Positions 29,952 to 38,329 of a stretch of DNA of 39,372 nucleotides are shown piece after piece. The DNA comes from an uncultured bacterium (GTDB taxonomy: Bacteria > Babelota > Babeliae > Babelales > CAIQNR01). The notes beneath the pieces were generated by a model. The model was not told the DNA's origin. It saw only the letters and a list, made by a program, of their open reading frames with translations, and searched no databases. Where the stretch lies: contig CAIQNR010000018.1 of the NCBI GenBank assembly GCA_903873255.1, positions 1 to 39,372 of the forward strand. Reading direction: 5' to 3'. Position numbers and translations under genes: made by a program. How positions within the stretch are numbered: position 1 is the first letter of the stretch; the number at the start of each line of letters is the position of its first letter.

Positions 29952-30956
29952 ATGATAACAATAGGGCTTAATGGATTTGGAAGAATTGGTAGAAATTTTT
30001 TACGAACCATTTACGACACTCCAGAAACAGTACAAAAGATTCAAGTTGCTGCCATCAATGTTGGGCCAGCAAATCCAAAGTTTATTGCGCATAGTTTTAA
30101 GTACGATACGTTGTTGGGTACCTATCCTGGTGATGTAAAAATTGATGGTAATTTTTTGATTATCAATGGCCATAAAATACGTGTCTATGCTGAACCAAAT
30201 CCTGTAAAAATTCGTTGGGCTGATCATAATGTTGCATGGGTTGTAGAAGCTTCGGGTAAATTTACCAAAGCGCAAGATGCAGCCCTTCATATTCAAGCAG
30301 GAGCTCAGCATGTTCTTATCTCAGCTCCTTCAGATGATGCTGATGTTACTATAATTCTTGGCGTTAATGATCATGAATATACTGGTCAAGCAATTGTTTC
30401 TTTGGGCAGTTGTACTACCAATGCAATTACCCCATTGCTAAAAGTTATCGATCGTCTTTGTATTATTGAATCTGCCTATATGACAACCGTGCATGCCTAT
30501 ACCAATGATCAAGTTTTGCTTGATGTAGATAAATCAGATCCGCGTCGTGCACGCGCAGCTGCTCTTAATATGGTTCCTACAACAACAGGCGCTATGAAAG
30601 TTGTAACTAAAGTGTTACCGCATTTGAAAGATAAAATAGAAGGGTGTGCAATTCGTGTACCGGTTGCTAAAGTTTCACTCATTGATTTAAGTTTTATCGC
30701 AACAATTCCCATCACAAAAGAATTGATTAATACTGCTCTTGAAGATGCAAAACAAACAGATTTAAAAAATATTTTGGATCTTTCTTTTGAACCCCTTGTT
30801 TCATCAGATTTTTATGAAAATGATCATTCAGTTATTATTGATGGCCAGATGACGCAAGTTGTGGGAAGGCTCGGAAAAGTATTTGGGTGGTATGACAATG
30901 AATGGGCATATAGTGTTCGCCTTAAAGATTTTTTGTTGAAATTTGCCGCTAAGTAA
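29952..30956 (+). CDS. gap: Glyceraldehyde-3-phosphate dehydrogenase
   Basis: IGLNGFGRIGRNFLRTIYD, VSLGSCTTNAITPLLKVID (active-site Cys), TTVHAYTNDQVLLD, RVPVAKVSLIDLSF, WYDNEWAYSVRL. Confidence 0.97.
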   Translation: MITIGLNGFGRIGRNFLRTIYDTPETVQKIQVAAINVGPANPKFIAHSFKYDTLLGTYPGDVKIDGNFLIINGHKIRVYAEPNPVKIRWADHNVAWVVEASGKFTKAQDAALHIQAGAQHVLISAPSDDADVTIILGVNDHEYTGQAIVSLGSCTTNAITPLLKVIDRLCIIESAYMTTVHAYTNDQVLLDVDKSDPRRARAAALNMVPTTTGAMKVVTKVLPHLKDKIEGCAIRVPVAKVSLIDLSFIATIPITKELINTALEDAKQTDLKNILDLSFEPLVSSDFYENDHSVIIDGQMTQVVGRLGKVFGWYDNEWAYSVRLKDFLLKFAAK

Positions 30957-30984
30957 ATGCACGTAATTATAAAGGAAGTTATGT

Positions 30985-31935
30985 ATGAAAAAAGTATACA
31001 TGCTGCTAACAATTGCGTTAAGTGATTCATTTCTTGCTGCTAGTAGTTATCGTTCAATAGCTGATGGATCGGCGTCAGCATCATCTGCTTCTTCAGGAGC
31101 AAAAGGTTCAGGTAAATCGAGTAATTTTTACGAAAAATCATCACCTATTGTACCAAAAAAAGGGGTTAAAGAGGATGCTGCACTTGATAAAGATCTGTGT
31201 GCACGGGCAGTGAATACGGTATTTTGTATTACCATGATTAATACAACACAAGAAAAGCTGTTGCTTCGTCATCGTTTACATAATCATTCGGATGTTGTTG
31301 AAGATGGTGAATTGCTGTCTGAAGCTATTTTACAAAAAGATATTTTTTCAGATCAAAAGAGTGTTGATGGGTTGCGTGTTGAATTGCAATTTGACAGAGA
31401 AGTACAAAAAAAATTTCCATGGCTTTTGCCTCGATCGCATGGGGTTAAGAATGCCTGTCTTTCATTAGTTTCAACATTGCTTTTACATGATAAAGACATA
31501 AAAAATAAATTTTTGGTTATGGTAGATGAGCAAGAGCACCCTTTGGTTGCACAGCATAGTGCCGGGCAGGATGCATTTAAGACGGTTATTTTTTCACGGT
31601 TATCGGATAAGTCTGAAATTTCATTGATAGCCTCATCAGATCGTACTTTAGAGGATGATGTAAGCTTGCAAAAAGATGGGTTATATCCACATGCTTTTAT
31701 TATGAATAACGATATAAACTATCATACAGCACAAGGCATAATGGTTACCTTACTACGCACTCATCAAAGTAAATCGCTAGCTAGGAATTTATTACTCCCA
31801 ACACAGATTTATTATCCAATAACCTTTGAGCATAGGTGGAAAACGCCTCTTGATTCTTCAAAAAAATTGGCAGTTTGGCTAGATGATGGAAAAGAGGGTG
31901 TTCCAGAAATTGAAACCTATCAGTGGGCTGAATAG
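30985..31935 (+). CDS. Hypothetical exported protein with Ser/Ala/Gly-rich N-terminal segment
   Basis: Signal-like MKKVYMLLTIALSDSFLAAS, then SASASSASSGAKGSGKSS low complexity. No recognised domain. Confidence 0.7.
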   Translation: MKKVYMLLTIALSDSFLAASSYRSIADGSASASSASSGAKGSGKSSNFYEKSSPIVPKKGVKEDAALDKDLCARAVNTVFCITMINTTQEKLLLRHRLHNHSDVVEDGELLSEAILQKDIFSDQKSVDGLRVELQFDREVQKKFPWLLPRSHGVKNACLSLVSTLLLHDKDIKNKFLVMVDEQEHPLVAQHSAGQDAFKTVIFSRLSDKSEISLIASSDRTLEDDVSLQKDGLYPHAFIMNNDINYHTAQGIMVTLLRTHQSKSLARNLLLPTQIYYPITFEHRWKTPLDSSKKLAVWLDDGKEGVPEIETYQWAE

Positions 31936-32043
31936 TAGGTATTTAAAAAAAATCGGCAATAGAAAACCTATTTTTGATCTTGCAATGATTTTAAAATCCT
32001 TTAATCTTAGTAACAGATCTTTTACATGATTTTAAATATGGTT

Positions 32044-32120
32044 GGGCCCATAGCTCAGTTGGTTAGAGCAATCGGCTCATAACCGAGAGGTCCCAGGTTC
32101 AAGTCCCGGTGGGCCCACCA
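32044..32120 (+). tRNA. tRNA with CAU anticodon (elongator Met or Ile2); CCA encoded
   Basis: GGGCCCA/TGGGCCC acceptor stem, GCTC/GAGC D-arm, CTCATAA anticodon loop, TTCAAGT T-loop, 3' CCA. Confidence 0.93.
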
Positions 32121-32141
32121 ACCTCAATATAAGGGAGTACT

Positions 32142-32847
32142 ATGAGTCTTAATCCCCTTCTTAGCCGCTTTATGGATCTTGTAGCATACGACCAAACGGT
32201 CCATGCAATCGAAAACGAGATCGATACACTTCTTGATCAAATCTTTGAATCTGAAGAACAACAAAAAAAAAACAACATTGCTTATAGAAAAAGATCGCCA
32301 TATCGTGCGGGAACTTAAAAAAGATGTTGATAGTCATGAATTGCAGATGAAGGTTCTTGATGAAAAGGTTCGTGCTGCAAAGGCAAAATTAGCTACCGCT
32401 ACCAATGGCCGCGAATATGAGCTGCTAAAAAAAGAATTTGATATAGTTTCCCAAGAACAAAATGCGTTTGAAGACACACTTCTTACTGCATGGAACGCAT
32501 TTGAACATGCTCAAAAAATGCTTCTTCAAAAAGAAGTAACATCTCAAGAATCCAGTGCCAATTTCGCACAAACAATCCTAGAAAAAAATCAGAAGAAAGA
32601 AGAGCTTGAAGCTGCTCTTGCTTTAAAAAACAAAGACCGACTAGAAAAACAACATGGGTTGCCTGAGCAATGGATTACTGATTATGAACGTATGAAGCGA
32701 TCTGTTTCTAATCCTGTTGTGCCGCTCGAAAATGGATCATGTTCAGCATGTTTTGAATCACTTGCAGGGCATGAAATTGCAATACTTGCCCGTAAGCAGT
32801 TGTCTCCGTGTGGTGGATGTTTCCGTTTCTTATTTATTCAGCCCTAA
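32142..32847 (+). pseudogene. DUF164/CT398-like coiled-coil plus C4 zinc-ribbon protein, interrupted by a frameshift at an A10 tract (possible pseudogene, slippage gene or sequencing error)
   Basis: Frame 3 encodes MSLNPLLSRFMDLVAYDQTVHAIENEIDTLLDQIFESEEQQKK. After the A tract at 32263-32272, frame 1 continues TTLLIEKDRHIVRELKKDVDSHELQMKVLDEK...CSACFESLAGHEIAILARKQLSPCGGCFRFLF. The track ORF 32203-32847 covers only the second frame. Confidence 0.75.
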
Positions 32848-32858
32848 AAGAGCAAAAA

Positions 32859-33392
32859 ATGATGATAGACAAACAACAATCTATTTTTGATGTACCGAGC
32901 GAACTTGCTTTTACCGATGGTCTTGCCGTGGATAAAGTGCATCGCTGGGATATTTTTATTGATGGAGCTTCTCGAGGAAATCCAGGAGATGCTGGTGCTG
33001 GAATTTATATCAAAAAAGATAGAAAGTTTTTTGCAGGACATGGATTTTATTTAGGAAGAAAGACCAATAACGAAGCTGAATATTATGCACTTCTTCTTGC
33101 AATTTTTTTGATTAAATATGAAGCAACATCTCAAGATTCTATTCACATTACTTCAGATTCCCAACTTCTTATTAAACAAATGACCGGTTTATATCGTGTT
33201 AAAAAACTTGAACTCCAACAATTTTATGCTTTAGCAAAAGAAGAAACAATTAATATGGATGTGACCTATCAGCACGTTTTGCGAGAAAATAATACACATG
33301 CCGATGCGCTTGCAAATGAAGGGGTTGATAAGAAAAAATCGCTTCCTCTTAAATTTCTTGCTATGTTACAACGTTATGAAATCTTTATTTAA
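32859..33392 (+). CDS. RNase H family protein (RNase HI-like)
   Basis: IFIDGASRGNPGDAGAGIYI, KTNNEAEYYALLLAI, ITSDSQLLIKQMTGLYRVK, VLRENNTHADALANEG: D-E-D-D RNase H core. Confidence 0.93.
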   Translation: MMIDKQQSIFDVPSELAFTDGLAVDKVHRWDIFIDGASRGNPGDAGAGIYIKKDRKFFAGHGFYLGRKTNNEAEYYALLLAIFLIKYEATSQDSIHITSDSQLLIKQMTGLYRVKKLELQQFYALAKEETINMDVTYQHVLRENNTHADALANEGVDKKKSLPLKFLAMLQRYEIFI

Positions 33393-34593
33393 AATATATG
33401 TAATACCGTGTTTGTTTGTTTTTTCATTTTCATTGTCTGCAATGGAAGTGAAAGTTTTGCTTGCCTCTTTTAAAGATGGTGAGTGTGTGCTCAGTGCCCA
33501 AAAAGGGTTTGTGCTTCAAGATCCTGTTTCTCGTAACGGGCTTCAACAAGAAGATGGTCGTAAAAAATTTGCGCTCGAATGCCGTCAAGACGGGGTCTAT
33601 CTTGATGGAAAACGACTTTTTAAAGAAAAAATTATTTTTAAACCCTATGGCGATAGTTGTTCATATGATGGAAACAAGTATTGGGGATATTTTTTAATTA
33701 AGAAGGTGGAAGATAAATACCTTTTAATTAATGTAGTGCCGCTTGAAGAATATGTTCTTTCTGTGTTGAAGACGGAAAGTTTGCCCGGCTGGCCGCTTGA
33801 AATTAATAAAGTCTTTGCAATTATTACTAGAACATATTGTTTGCATCATATTATGCTCTCCTACCAAAAAAAATTGCCCTATCATATTCGTAATTCTAAT
33901 CATCATCAGACCTATCAAGGTATTCATAATTGTTCCATCAGTAAGCAGGCGGTAGATGAAACAAAAGGATTATTTGTCTCCTACAAGGGGATGCCCATAC
34001 TTGCAATGTTCGATTGTTGTTGTGGGGGAATAATTCCAGCCGATATTGAGGGTTCAATTGATTTTAAAAAAGCTCCTTATTTGGGGCGTACTTATGCATG
34101 TACCTATTGTAAAAATGCGCAACCATTCCATTGGTCAGTAAGTTATTCCATTGATGATTTTATTTCATTGATACAAGAAGAAGCTTCTTTTATTGTGCGC
34201 GGTATTAAAAATATTGAAGTGATTGATGAGGACAATGCAGGGCTTGTTAAAAAAATTCTGATTACTACACCAACAGAAGAATTGATGCTAAGTGCCGATC
34301 AGATTTATAGGCTGTCCAGCAAAATACGTAGTTATGCGTATACCATTGCAAAAAAAGGAAAAAAGATTGTTTTTAAAGGTAAAGGGTTTGGACATCATAT
34401 TGGGTTGTGTCAGTGGGGTGCCCGAGAAATGGTTCGCCGTGGTTTTACCTACAAACAGATTCTTTCTTTCTATTATCCCGGAACAGATTTAATGCGTTTT
34501 GTTGATGGCACAGAGCGTTATAATAAAAAAGGTGGCATATGCCAGGATATAAAGGGCATCTTGTCGGAGGTGCAATTGCGTTCTCTTGCATGA
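33376..34593 (+). CDS. SpoIID/LytB-domain protein, exported
   Basis: Signal-like MKSLFKIYVIPCLFVFSFSLSA; PLEEYVLSVLKTESLPGWPLEINKVFAIITRTYCL, DETKGLFVSYKGMPILAMF, GKGFGHHIGLCQWGAREMVRRGFTYKQILSFYYPGTDL. Confidence 0.88.
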   Translation: MKSLFKIYVIPCLFVFSFSLSAMEVKVLLASFKDGECVLSAQKGFVLQDPVSRNGLQQEDGRKKFALECRQDGVYLDGKRLFKEKIIFKPYGDSCSYDGNKYWGYFLIKKVEDKYLLINVVPLEEYVLSVLKTESLPGWPLEINKVFAIITRTYCLHHIMLSYQKKLPYHIRNSNHHQTYQGIHNCSISKQAVDETKGLFVSYKGMPILAMFDCCCGGIIPADIEGSIDFKKAPYLGRTYACTYCKNAQPFHWSVSYSIDDFISLIQEEASFIVRGIKNIEVIDEDNAGLVKKILITTPTEELMLSADQIYRLSSKIRSYAYTIAKKGKKIVFKGKGFGHHIGLCQWGAREMVRRGFTYKQILSFYYPGTDLMRFVDGTERYNKKGGICQDIKGILSEVQLRSLA

Positions 34594-34982
34594 TTCTTGT
34601 TTTTAAGTGGTGGCAAAATCCAACGTTTTTTGTTGCGATTCATTATTTTTTTTGTACACTTCTTGGTTCTCTTTTTCCTGATATTGATACAAAAAGCAGG
34701 GGGCAAGGGATCTTTTATCGAGCATTACTTGTTTTTTTAGGAATTTTGCTTTTTCGTGGTTATCAAAATGTATGCATTATTTTAAGTCTTTTAGCGCTTA
34801 CTCCTTTACTTGTTCGGCATCGGGGCTTGTTCCATAAACCATGGTTTTTACTGTGCATACCATTAGGCATTGCATGGTTGTGTTCTTCTTTTGGTCTTGT
34901 TACGGTACCACTTGCTGTTGGATCAGCGTTCTTTTTTATTACTGGTGCATTATCACACATTGCTTTGGATAAAGTATTCTAA
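34539..34982 (+). CDS. YdjM/DUF457-like membrane-bound metal-dependent hydrolase family protein
   Basis: MPGYKGHLVGGAIAF, GSLFPDIDTKSRG, VRHRGLFHKPWF, ALSHIALDKVF; multiple hydrophobic segments. Overlaps the previous gene by 55 nt. Confidence 0.75.
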   Translation: MPGYKGHLVGGAIAFSCMILVFKWWQNPTFFVAIHYFFCTLLGSLFPDIDTKSRGQGIFYRALLVFLGILLFRGYQNVCIILSLLALTPLLVRHRGLFHKPWFLLCIPLGIAWLCSSFGLVTVPLAVGSAFFFITGALSHIALDKVF

Positions 34983-35061
34983 AGATTAAATTGTTAAATT
35001 TTAAGTACGATTTATACTGTGTCCAAAGTTGTTAAAATTAAACCTTATGGAAGGAATTTAT

Positions 35062-35796
35062 ATGAAACGTTTATTCGCTATTTTTTTTGTTATTTCATCA
35101 GTAGTAAGTGCTGATGGTGTATGTAAACCTGTAGTTTTAAAAAAAGATTTAAATACTCAGTCAAGAAGATTTGTAAAAGATTTCTATAACAATAAAAAAA
35201 CGGCATTAAAATTTATGTTGGGATCGGTAGGATTGTCATTGGTGAATCAGTGGGTGGTGAGAGATTTGAGCAAAACAAAACAGCTTCCAATTGCATTGGC
35301 TGTAACGATTCCTGCTTACATAGGTTGTAATATTTATTCAGGATATAAATTGAGTTATGCTCAAATTTTAACAGCATATAGCTTGATAGATGATATTAAA
35401 GATGAAGAGTTAGCAAACGATAAATTAATTGGTAATAAATATGATGTAAAGTCAAAAGAGTTTGTAAAAACATTCTGGGCTAATAAAAAAGCTGCATTAT
35501 ATGCATATTTTACATCGATAGGGTTAGGAAGTGCAGCAGCTTTAGTATGGGTAAATCATATTACGAAAACTGCTTCATCTCTAGAATGCATGACATTAGA
35601 ACAAAGAGAAAAATTGAATATAATTTCTCCTGCCGGAGCTGTTTTAGGAATAGCTGCTTTAGGTTCATTGGTATATGGTGGATATAAGCTTGGTTATGCA
35701 CAAATTTTATCAGGGCGTAAACTTGCAAAAGAATTAGATGCAGAAGACGCAGAGCTTGAAGAAAAATTAAAACATGAGTTAGTAGTAACTGCATAA
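35062..35796 (+). CDS. Hypothetical membrane/exported protein with two-fold internal repeat
   Basis: Signal-like MKRLFAIFFVISSVVSADG; two homologous segments FVKDFYNNKKTAL...GYKLSYAQIL and FVKTFWANKKAAL...GYKLGYAQIL. Start adjusted from 35029. Confidence 0.75.
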   Translation: MKRLFAIFFVISSVVSADGVCKPVVLKKDLNTQSRRFVKDFYNNKKTALKFMLGSVGLSLVNQWVVRDLSKTKQLPIALAVTIPAYIGCNIYSGYKLSYAQILTAYSLIDDIKDEELANDKLIGNKYDVKSKEFVKTFWANKKAALYAYFTSIGLGSAAALVWVNHITKTASSLECMTLEQREKLNIISPAGAVLGIAALGSLVYGGYKLGYAQILSGRKLAKELDAEDAELEEKLKHELVVTA

Positions 35797-35821
35797 ATAA
35801 TTTTAAATATAAAACAACTTT

Positions 35822-35851
35822 GAGGTCGTAGAAATACGGCCTCTTTTTTTT
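35822..35851 (+). terminator. Rho-independent terminator
   Basis: GAGGTCGTA-gaaa-TACGGCCTC followed by TTTTTTT. Confidence 0.85.
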
Positions 35852-35954
35852 GATCAAATAGATAGAGAGTTTGAGAAATTGCATGGGGCTATAAAACGTT
35901 TATACTTATATATGCGTTATTATAAGGTGGATAAATTCTATTTGGAGTGTTGTT

Positions 35955-36230
35955 ATGCAGGATTATAAGAATATTTTCTTTGTAGTATGTTTTTTTTTCT
36001 TTGGTATTGGTAAGGCAAGTGATATGCCTTATGTTCTTGAGCATAATTTGGCTCAAAATATTAAAAATTCATCACGAAAATATTTGGGTCAAAGTAGAAA
36101 AATTAATAAAGGTTCTGGGGGTTGCCATATATGGTATTTAGATCCAATAACGCATCAAGTAACTAGAAAGTTACAGGATGGAACGATAGTTACTTGGTAT
36201 CAAAGAGCTTTATATGCTGATCAAAAATAA
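35955..36230 (+). CDS. Small hypothetical exported protein (91 aa)
   Basis: Signal-like NIFFVVCFFFFGIGKAS, then a short mature part containing GGCHIWYLDPITHQVTRKLQDGTIVTWYQRALYAD. Confidence 0.6.
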   Translation: MQDYKNIFFVVCFFFFGIGKASDMPYVLEHNLAQNIKNSSRKYLGQSRKINKGSGGCHIWYLDPITHQVTRKLQDGTIVTWYQRALYADQK

Positions 36231-36249
36231 AATAAATTAAAAGAAATAA

Positions 36250-36279
36250 TTGAATTGCTCCATTCTGACATGATAAAAT
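36250..36279 (+). promoter_or_regulatory. Candidate sigma-70-like promoter for the 36314 membrane protein
   Basis: TTGAAT - 18 nt - TAAAAT, 35 nt before the ATG. Confidence 0.3.
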
Positions 36280-36313
36280 GACCGCTACATCATTTTTTTA
36301 GGGGAGTAGTATC

Positions 36314-36874
36314 ATGATGCCAATTCTTTCTATAGCGTTATATGGTTTGGGGTTGATGTCCGGTGTCGGCGTTATTATTTACGCTTCATATGCTGGCCTT
36401 ATGTGGTCTTTAGCGCGGCCATTTACATATGGTGCAGCATTTCAGTGGATAGGTTTTGTCTTATTAATGGCGCTTGCTTCAGGCGGAATTTCTTATTTTA
36501 TACCGGATGCCTGGCACTCAATGATGAGCATTGTACTGATCCATTTTGGATGCATGCTCGCTTTTCATGTATTCTTTTTTAAAATTGATGAATTTTTATC
36601 CAGTTATTACCACTATCAAATGTCACCATGGATTTTGCATGCAAGCATTGTATGTATGTATTTTATTCTTTCTATGAATTCAGTTTTACTGGTGACAATA
36701 CATTCTCCGCTCATTGTGCGCATTGGTCATATGGGCATTGAATATCTTACGCGCAGTGCCATTTTGTTTTCACTATTGCTTGAAATTAAACTGCGCAGAA
36801 GTGGTGTGTATACATCGCACAATCAACCAAAAAAAGAACAAGAAGAATATCAGAATTACGACAATCAGTGGTAA
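36314..36874 (+). CDS. Hypothetical multi-pass membrane protein
   Basis: 186 aa with several hydrophobic segments, SD-like GGGGAG upstream. No family recognised. Confidence 0.7.
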   Translation: MMPILSIALYGLGLMSGVGVIIYASYAGLMWSLARPFTYGAAFQWIGFVLLMALASGGISYFIPDAWHSMMSIVLIHFGCMLAFHVFFFKIDEFLSSYYHYQMSPWILHASIVCMYFILSMNSVLLVTIHSPLIVRIGHMGIEYLTRSAILFSLLLEIKLRRSGVYTSHNQPKKEQEEYQNYDNQW

Positions 36875-37684
36875 TTATTCTATTCTAAAAAGTTCGAGTG
36901 CTGTTTGCGTGGTAGTGCGTCCAACTTCTTCCACTGATATGCCACGCAAATCGGCCAGGGCTTGCGCAATAATTGCAATGTTGGCTGGTACGTTTTGTTT
37001 GCCGCGTAGTGCTTGTGGTGGCAAAAATGGTGCGTCAGTTTCGAGTACTATTTTTTCGAGTGGCACTAAACTAAAAATTTCTCGTAGCGTATTATTTTTT
37101 GGATAGGTAAGAGTTCCACCAATGCCTAGAACAAACCCAAGTTCAAGGGCTTTATTTGCAAAAAGATCGGTTTCAGAAAAACAATGAATAATCCCGCGCG
37201 GATGATCATGTTTGTATTCATCAAGAATCTCAAGAACTTCAGTTCCTGCATCACGGGTATGGATTACAATTGCCACATCAAATTCTAAAGCAAGCTCAAT
37301 TTGTGCTCGGAGGGCGTCGTACTGGCGTTGTTTATGAAAGTCAGGGTAATGGTAATCAAGTCCGATTTCTCCAATGCCGACGATTTGATGAAGTTCTTTT
37401 TCTTTGAGCCATTTTTTATAAGTTTTAATATCATCCATCCAAGATGTTGTAAGATCATTGGGATGTGTTCCAATGGTTGCCCATACATGTTTGAATTGTT
37501 GTGCAATTTTTATGCAATTTTCACTTTCAATAACACTGGTTCCAACATTGATGATGCGTGTGACATGATTACGTTCTGCTTGTTGAATTATTTCTGATGT
37601 TGCAAGAGCAAAATTTTTTTGTAATGGAACATCAAATTCTTTTTTTACGAGCATATTGATGTGGCAATGTGTATCAACAAACAT
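36875..37684 (-). CDS. tatD: TatD family metal-dependent DNase
   Basis: MFVDTHCHINML, GIGEIGLDYHYP, QIELALEFDVAIVIHTRDA, GIIHCFSE, VLETDAPFLPPQALRGKQNVPANI. Start adjusted from 37741. Confidence 0.93.
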   Translation of the reverse strand: MFVDTHCHINMLVKKEFDVPLQKNFALATSEIIQQAERNHVTRIINVGTSVIESENCIKIAQQFKHVWATIGTHPNDLTTSWMDDIKTYKKWLKEKELHQIVGIGEIGLDYHYPDFHKQRQYDALRAQIELALEFDVAIVIHTRDAGTEVLEILDEYKHDHPRGIIHCFSETDLFANKALELGFVLGIGGTLTYPKNNTLREIFSLVPLEKIVLETDAPFLPPQALRGKQNVPANIAIIAQALADLRGISVEEVGRTTTQTALELFRIE

Positions 37685-37906
37685 AGTAATTCCTTTTCTA
37701 TTCATGATTTTCGAATTCATAATGATGCTATATTGATACATTGTAATTTTTATGTAAATAAATTTATAAACATTTCAAGTTGACAAAGGTGTAAAAGAAA
37801 ATACGCTTAAATACACACTCACTTGTTAGTGCATGTGTATAATTGAAAAAAAAGTATGTAATGTAGCAATGCAGTGTTTTAACAATTTTATCTATAAGGA
37901 GGATCA

Positions 37907-38185
37907 ATGAATAAAAATGAATTGATCAATTCTTTGAGTGAAGAAACAACGTTCAGCAAAAAAGATGTAACGCGTGTTCTCGATTCGCTCATTCGTATCA
38001 TAGAAAGAACTCTCAGAAAAGGTGATAAAGTTTCTATCACCGGATTTGGTACCTACTGGGTATCTCGTCGTCCAGCACGTCGTGGTATTAACCCAGCAAC
38101 TAAAGAACGTATTGATTTACCAGAAGTAAGTGTTCCTCGCTTTAAGCCAGGTAAGCATTTACGAGAATTAATTCGTTCAGTGTAA
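37907..38185 (+). CDS. HU-family DNA-binding protein
   Basis: MNKNELINSLSEETTFSKKDVTRVLDSLIRIIERTLRKGDKVSITGFGTYWVSRRPARRGINPATKERIDLPEVSVPRFKPGKHLRELI; aaggagg SD. Confidence 0.95.
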   Translation: MNKNELINSLSEETTFSKKDVTRVLDSLIRIIERTLRKGDKVSITGFGTYWVSRRPARRGINPATKERIDLPEVSVPRFKPGKHLRELIRSV

Positions 38186-38241
38186 ATTTTTAGAGTGGTA
38201 GTATTAACTATCCTTTAAAGAAGCACCTTATCATGCATACA

Positions 38242-38276
38242 AAGGACCATTGTAAAAAATGGTCCTTATTTTTTTA
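38242..38276 (+). terminator. Rho-independent terminator after HU gene
   Basis: AAGGACCATT-gtaaaa-AATGGTCCTT then ATTTTTTT. Confidence 0.85.
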
Positions 38277-38329
38277 TCCATTTTTGTGGTAGCGTTATTT
38301 TCATAAGATTTTTTAAAAAGGAGTTTGAC

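Noticed and set aside
31051-31120. Ser/Ala/Gly-rich stretch after the signal peptide of the 30985 protein as a repeat element
   Set aside because: Short low-complexity linker, no periodic DNA repeat.
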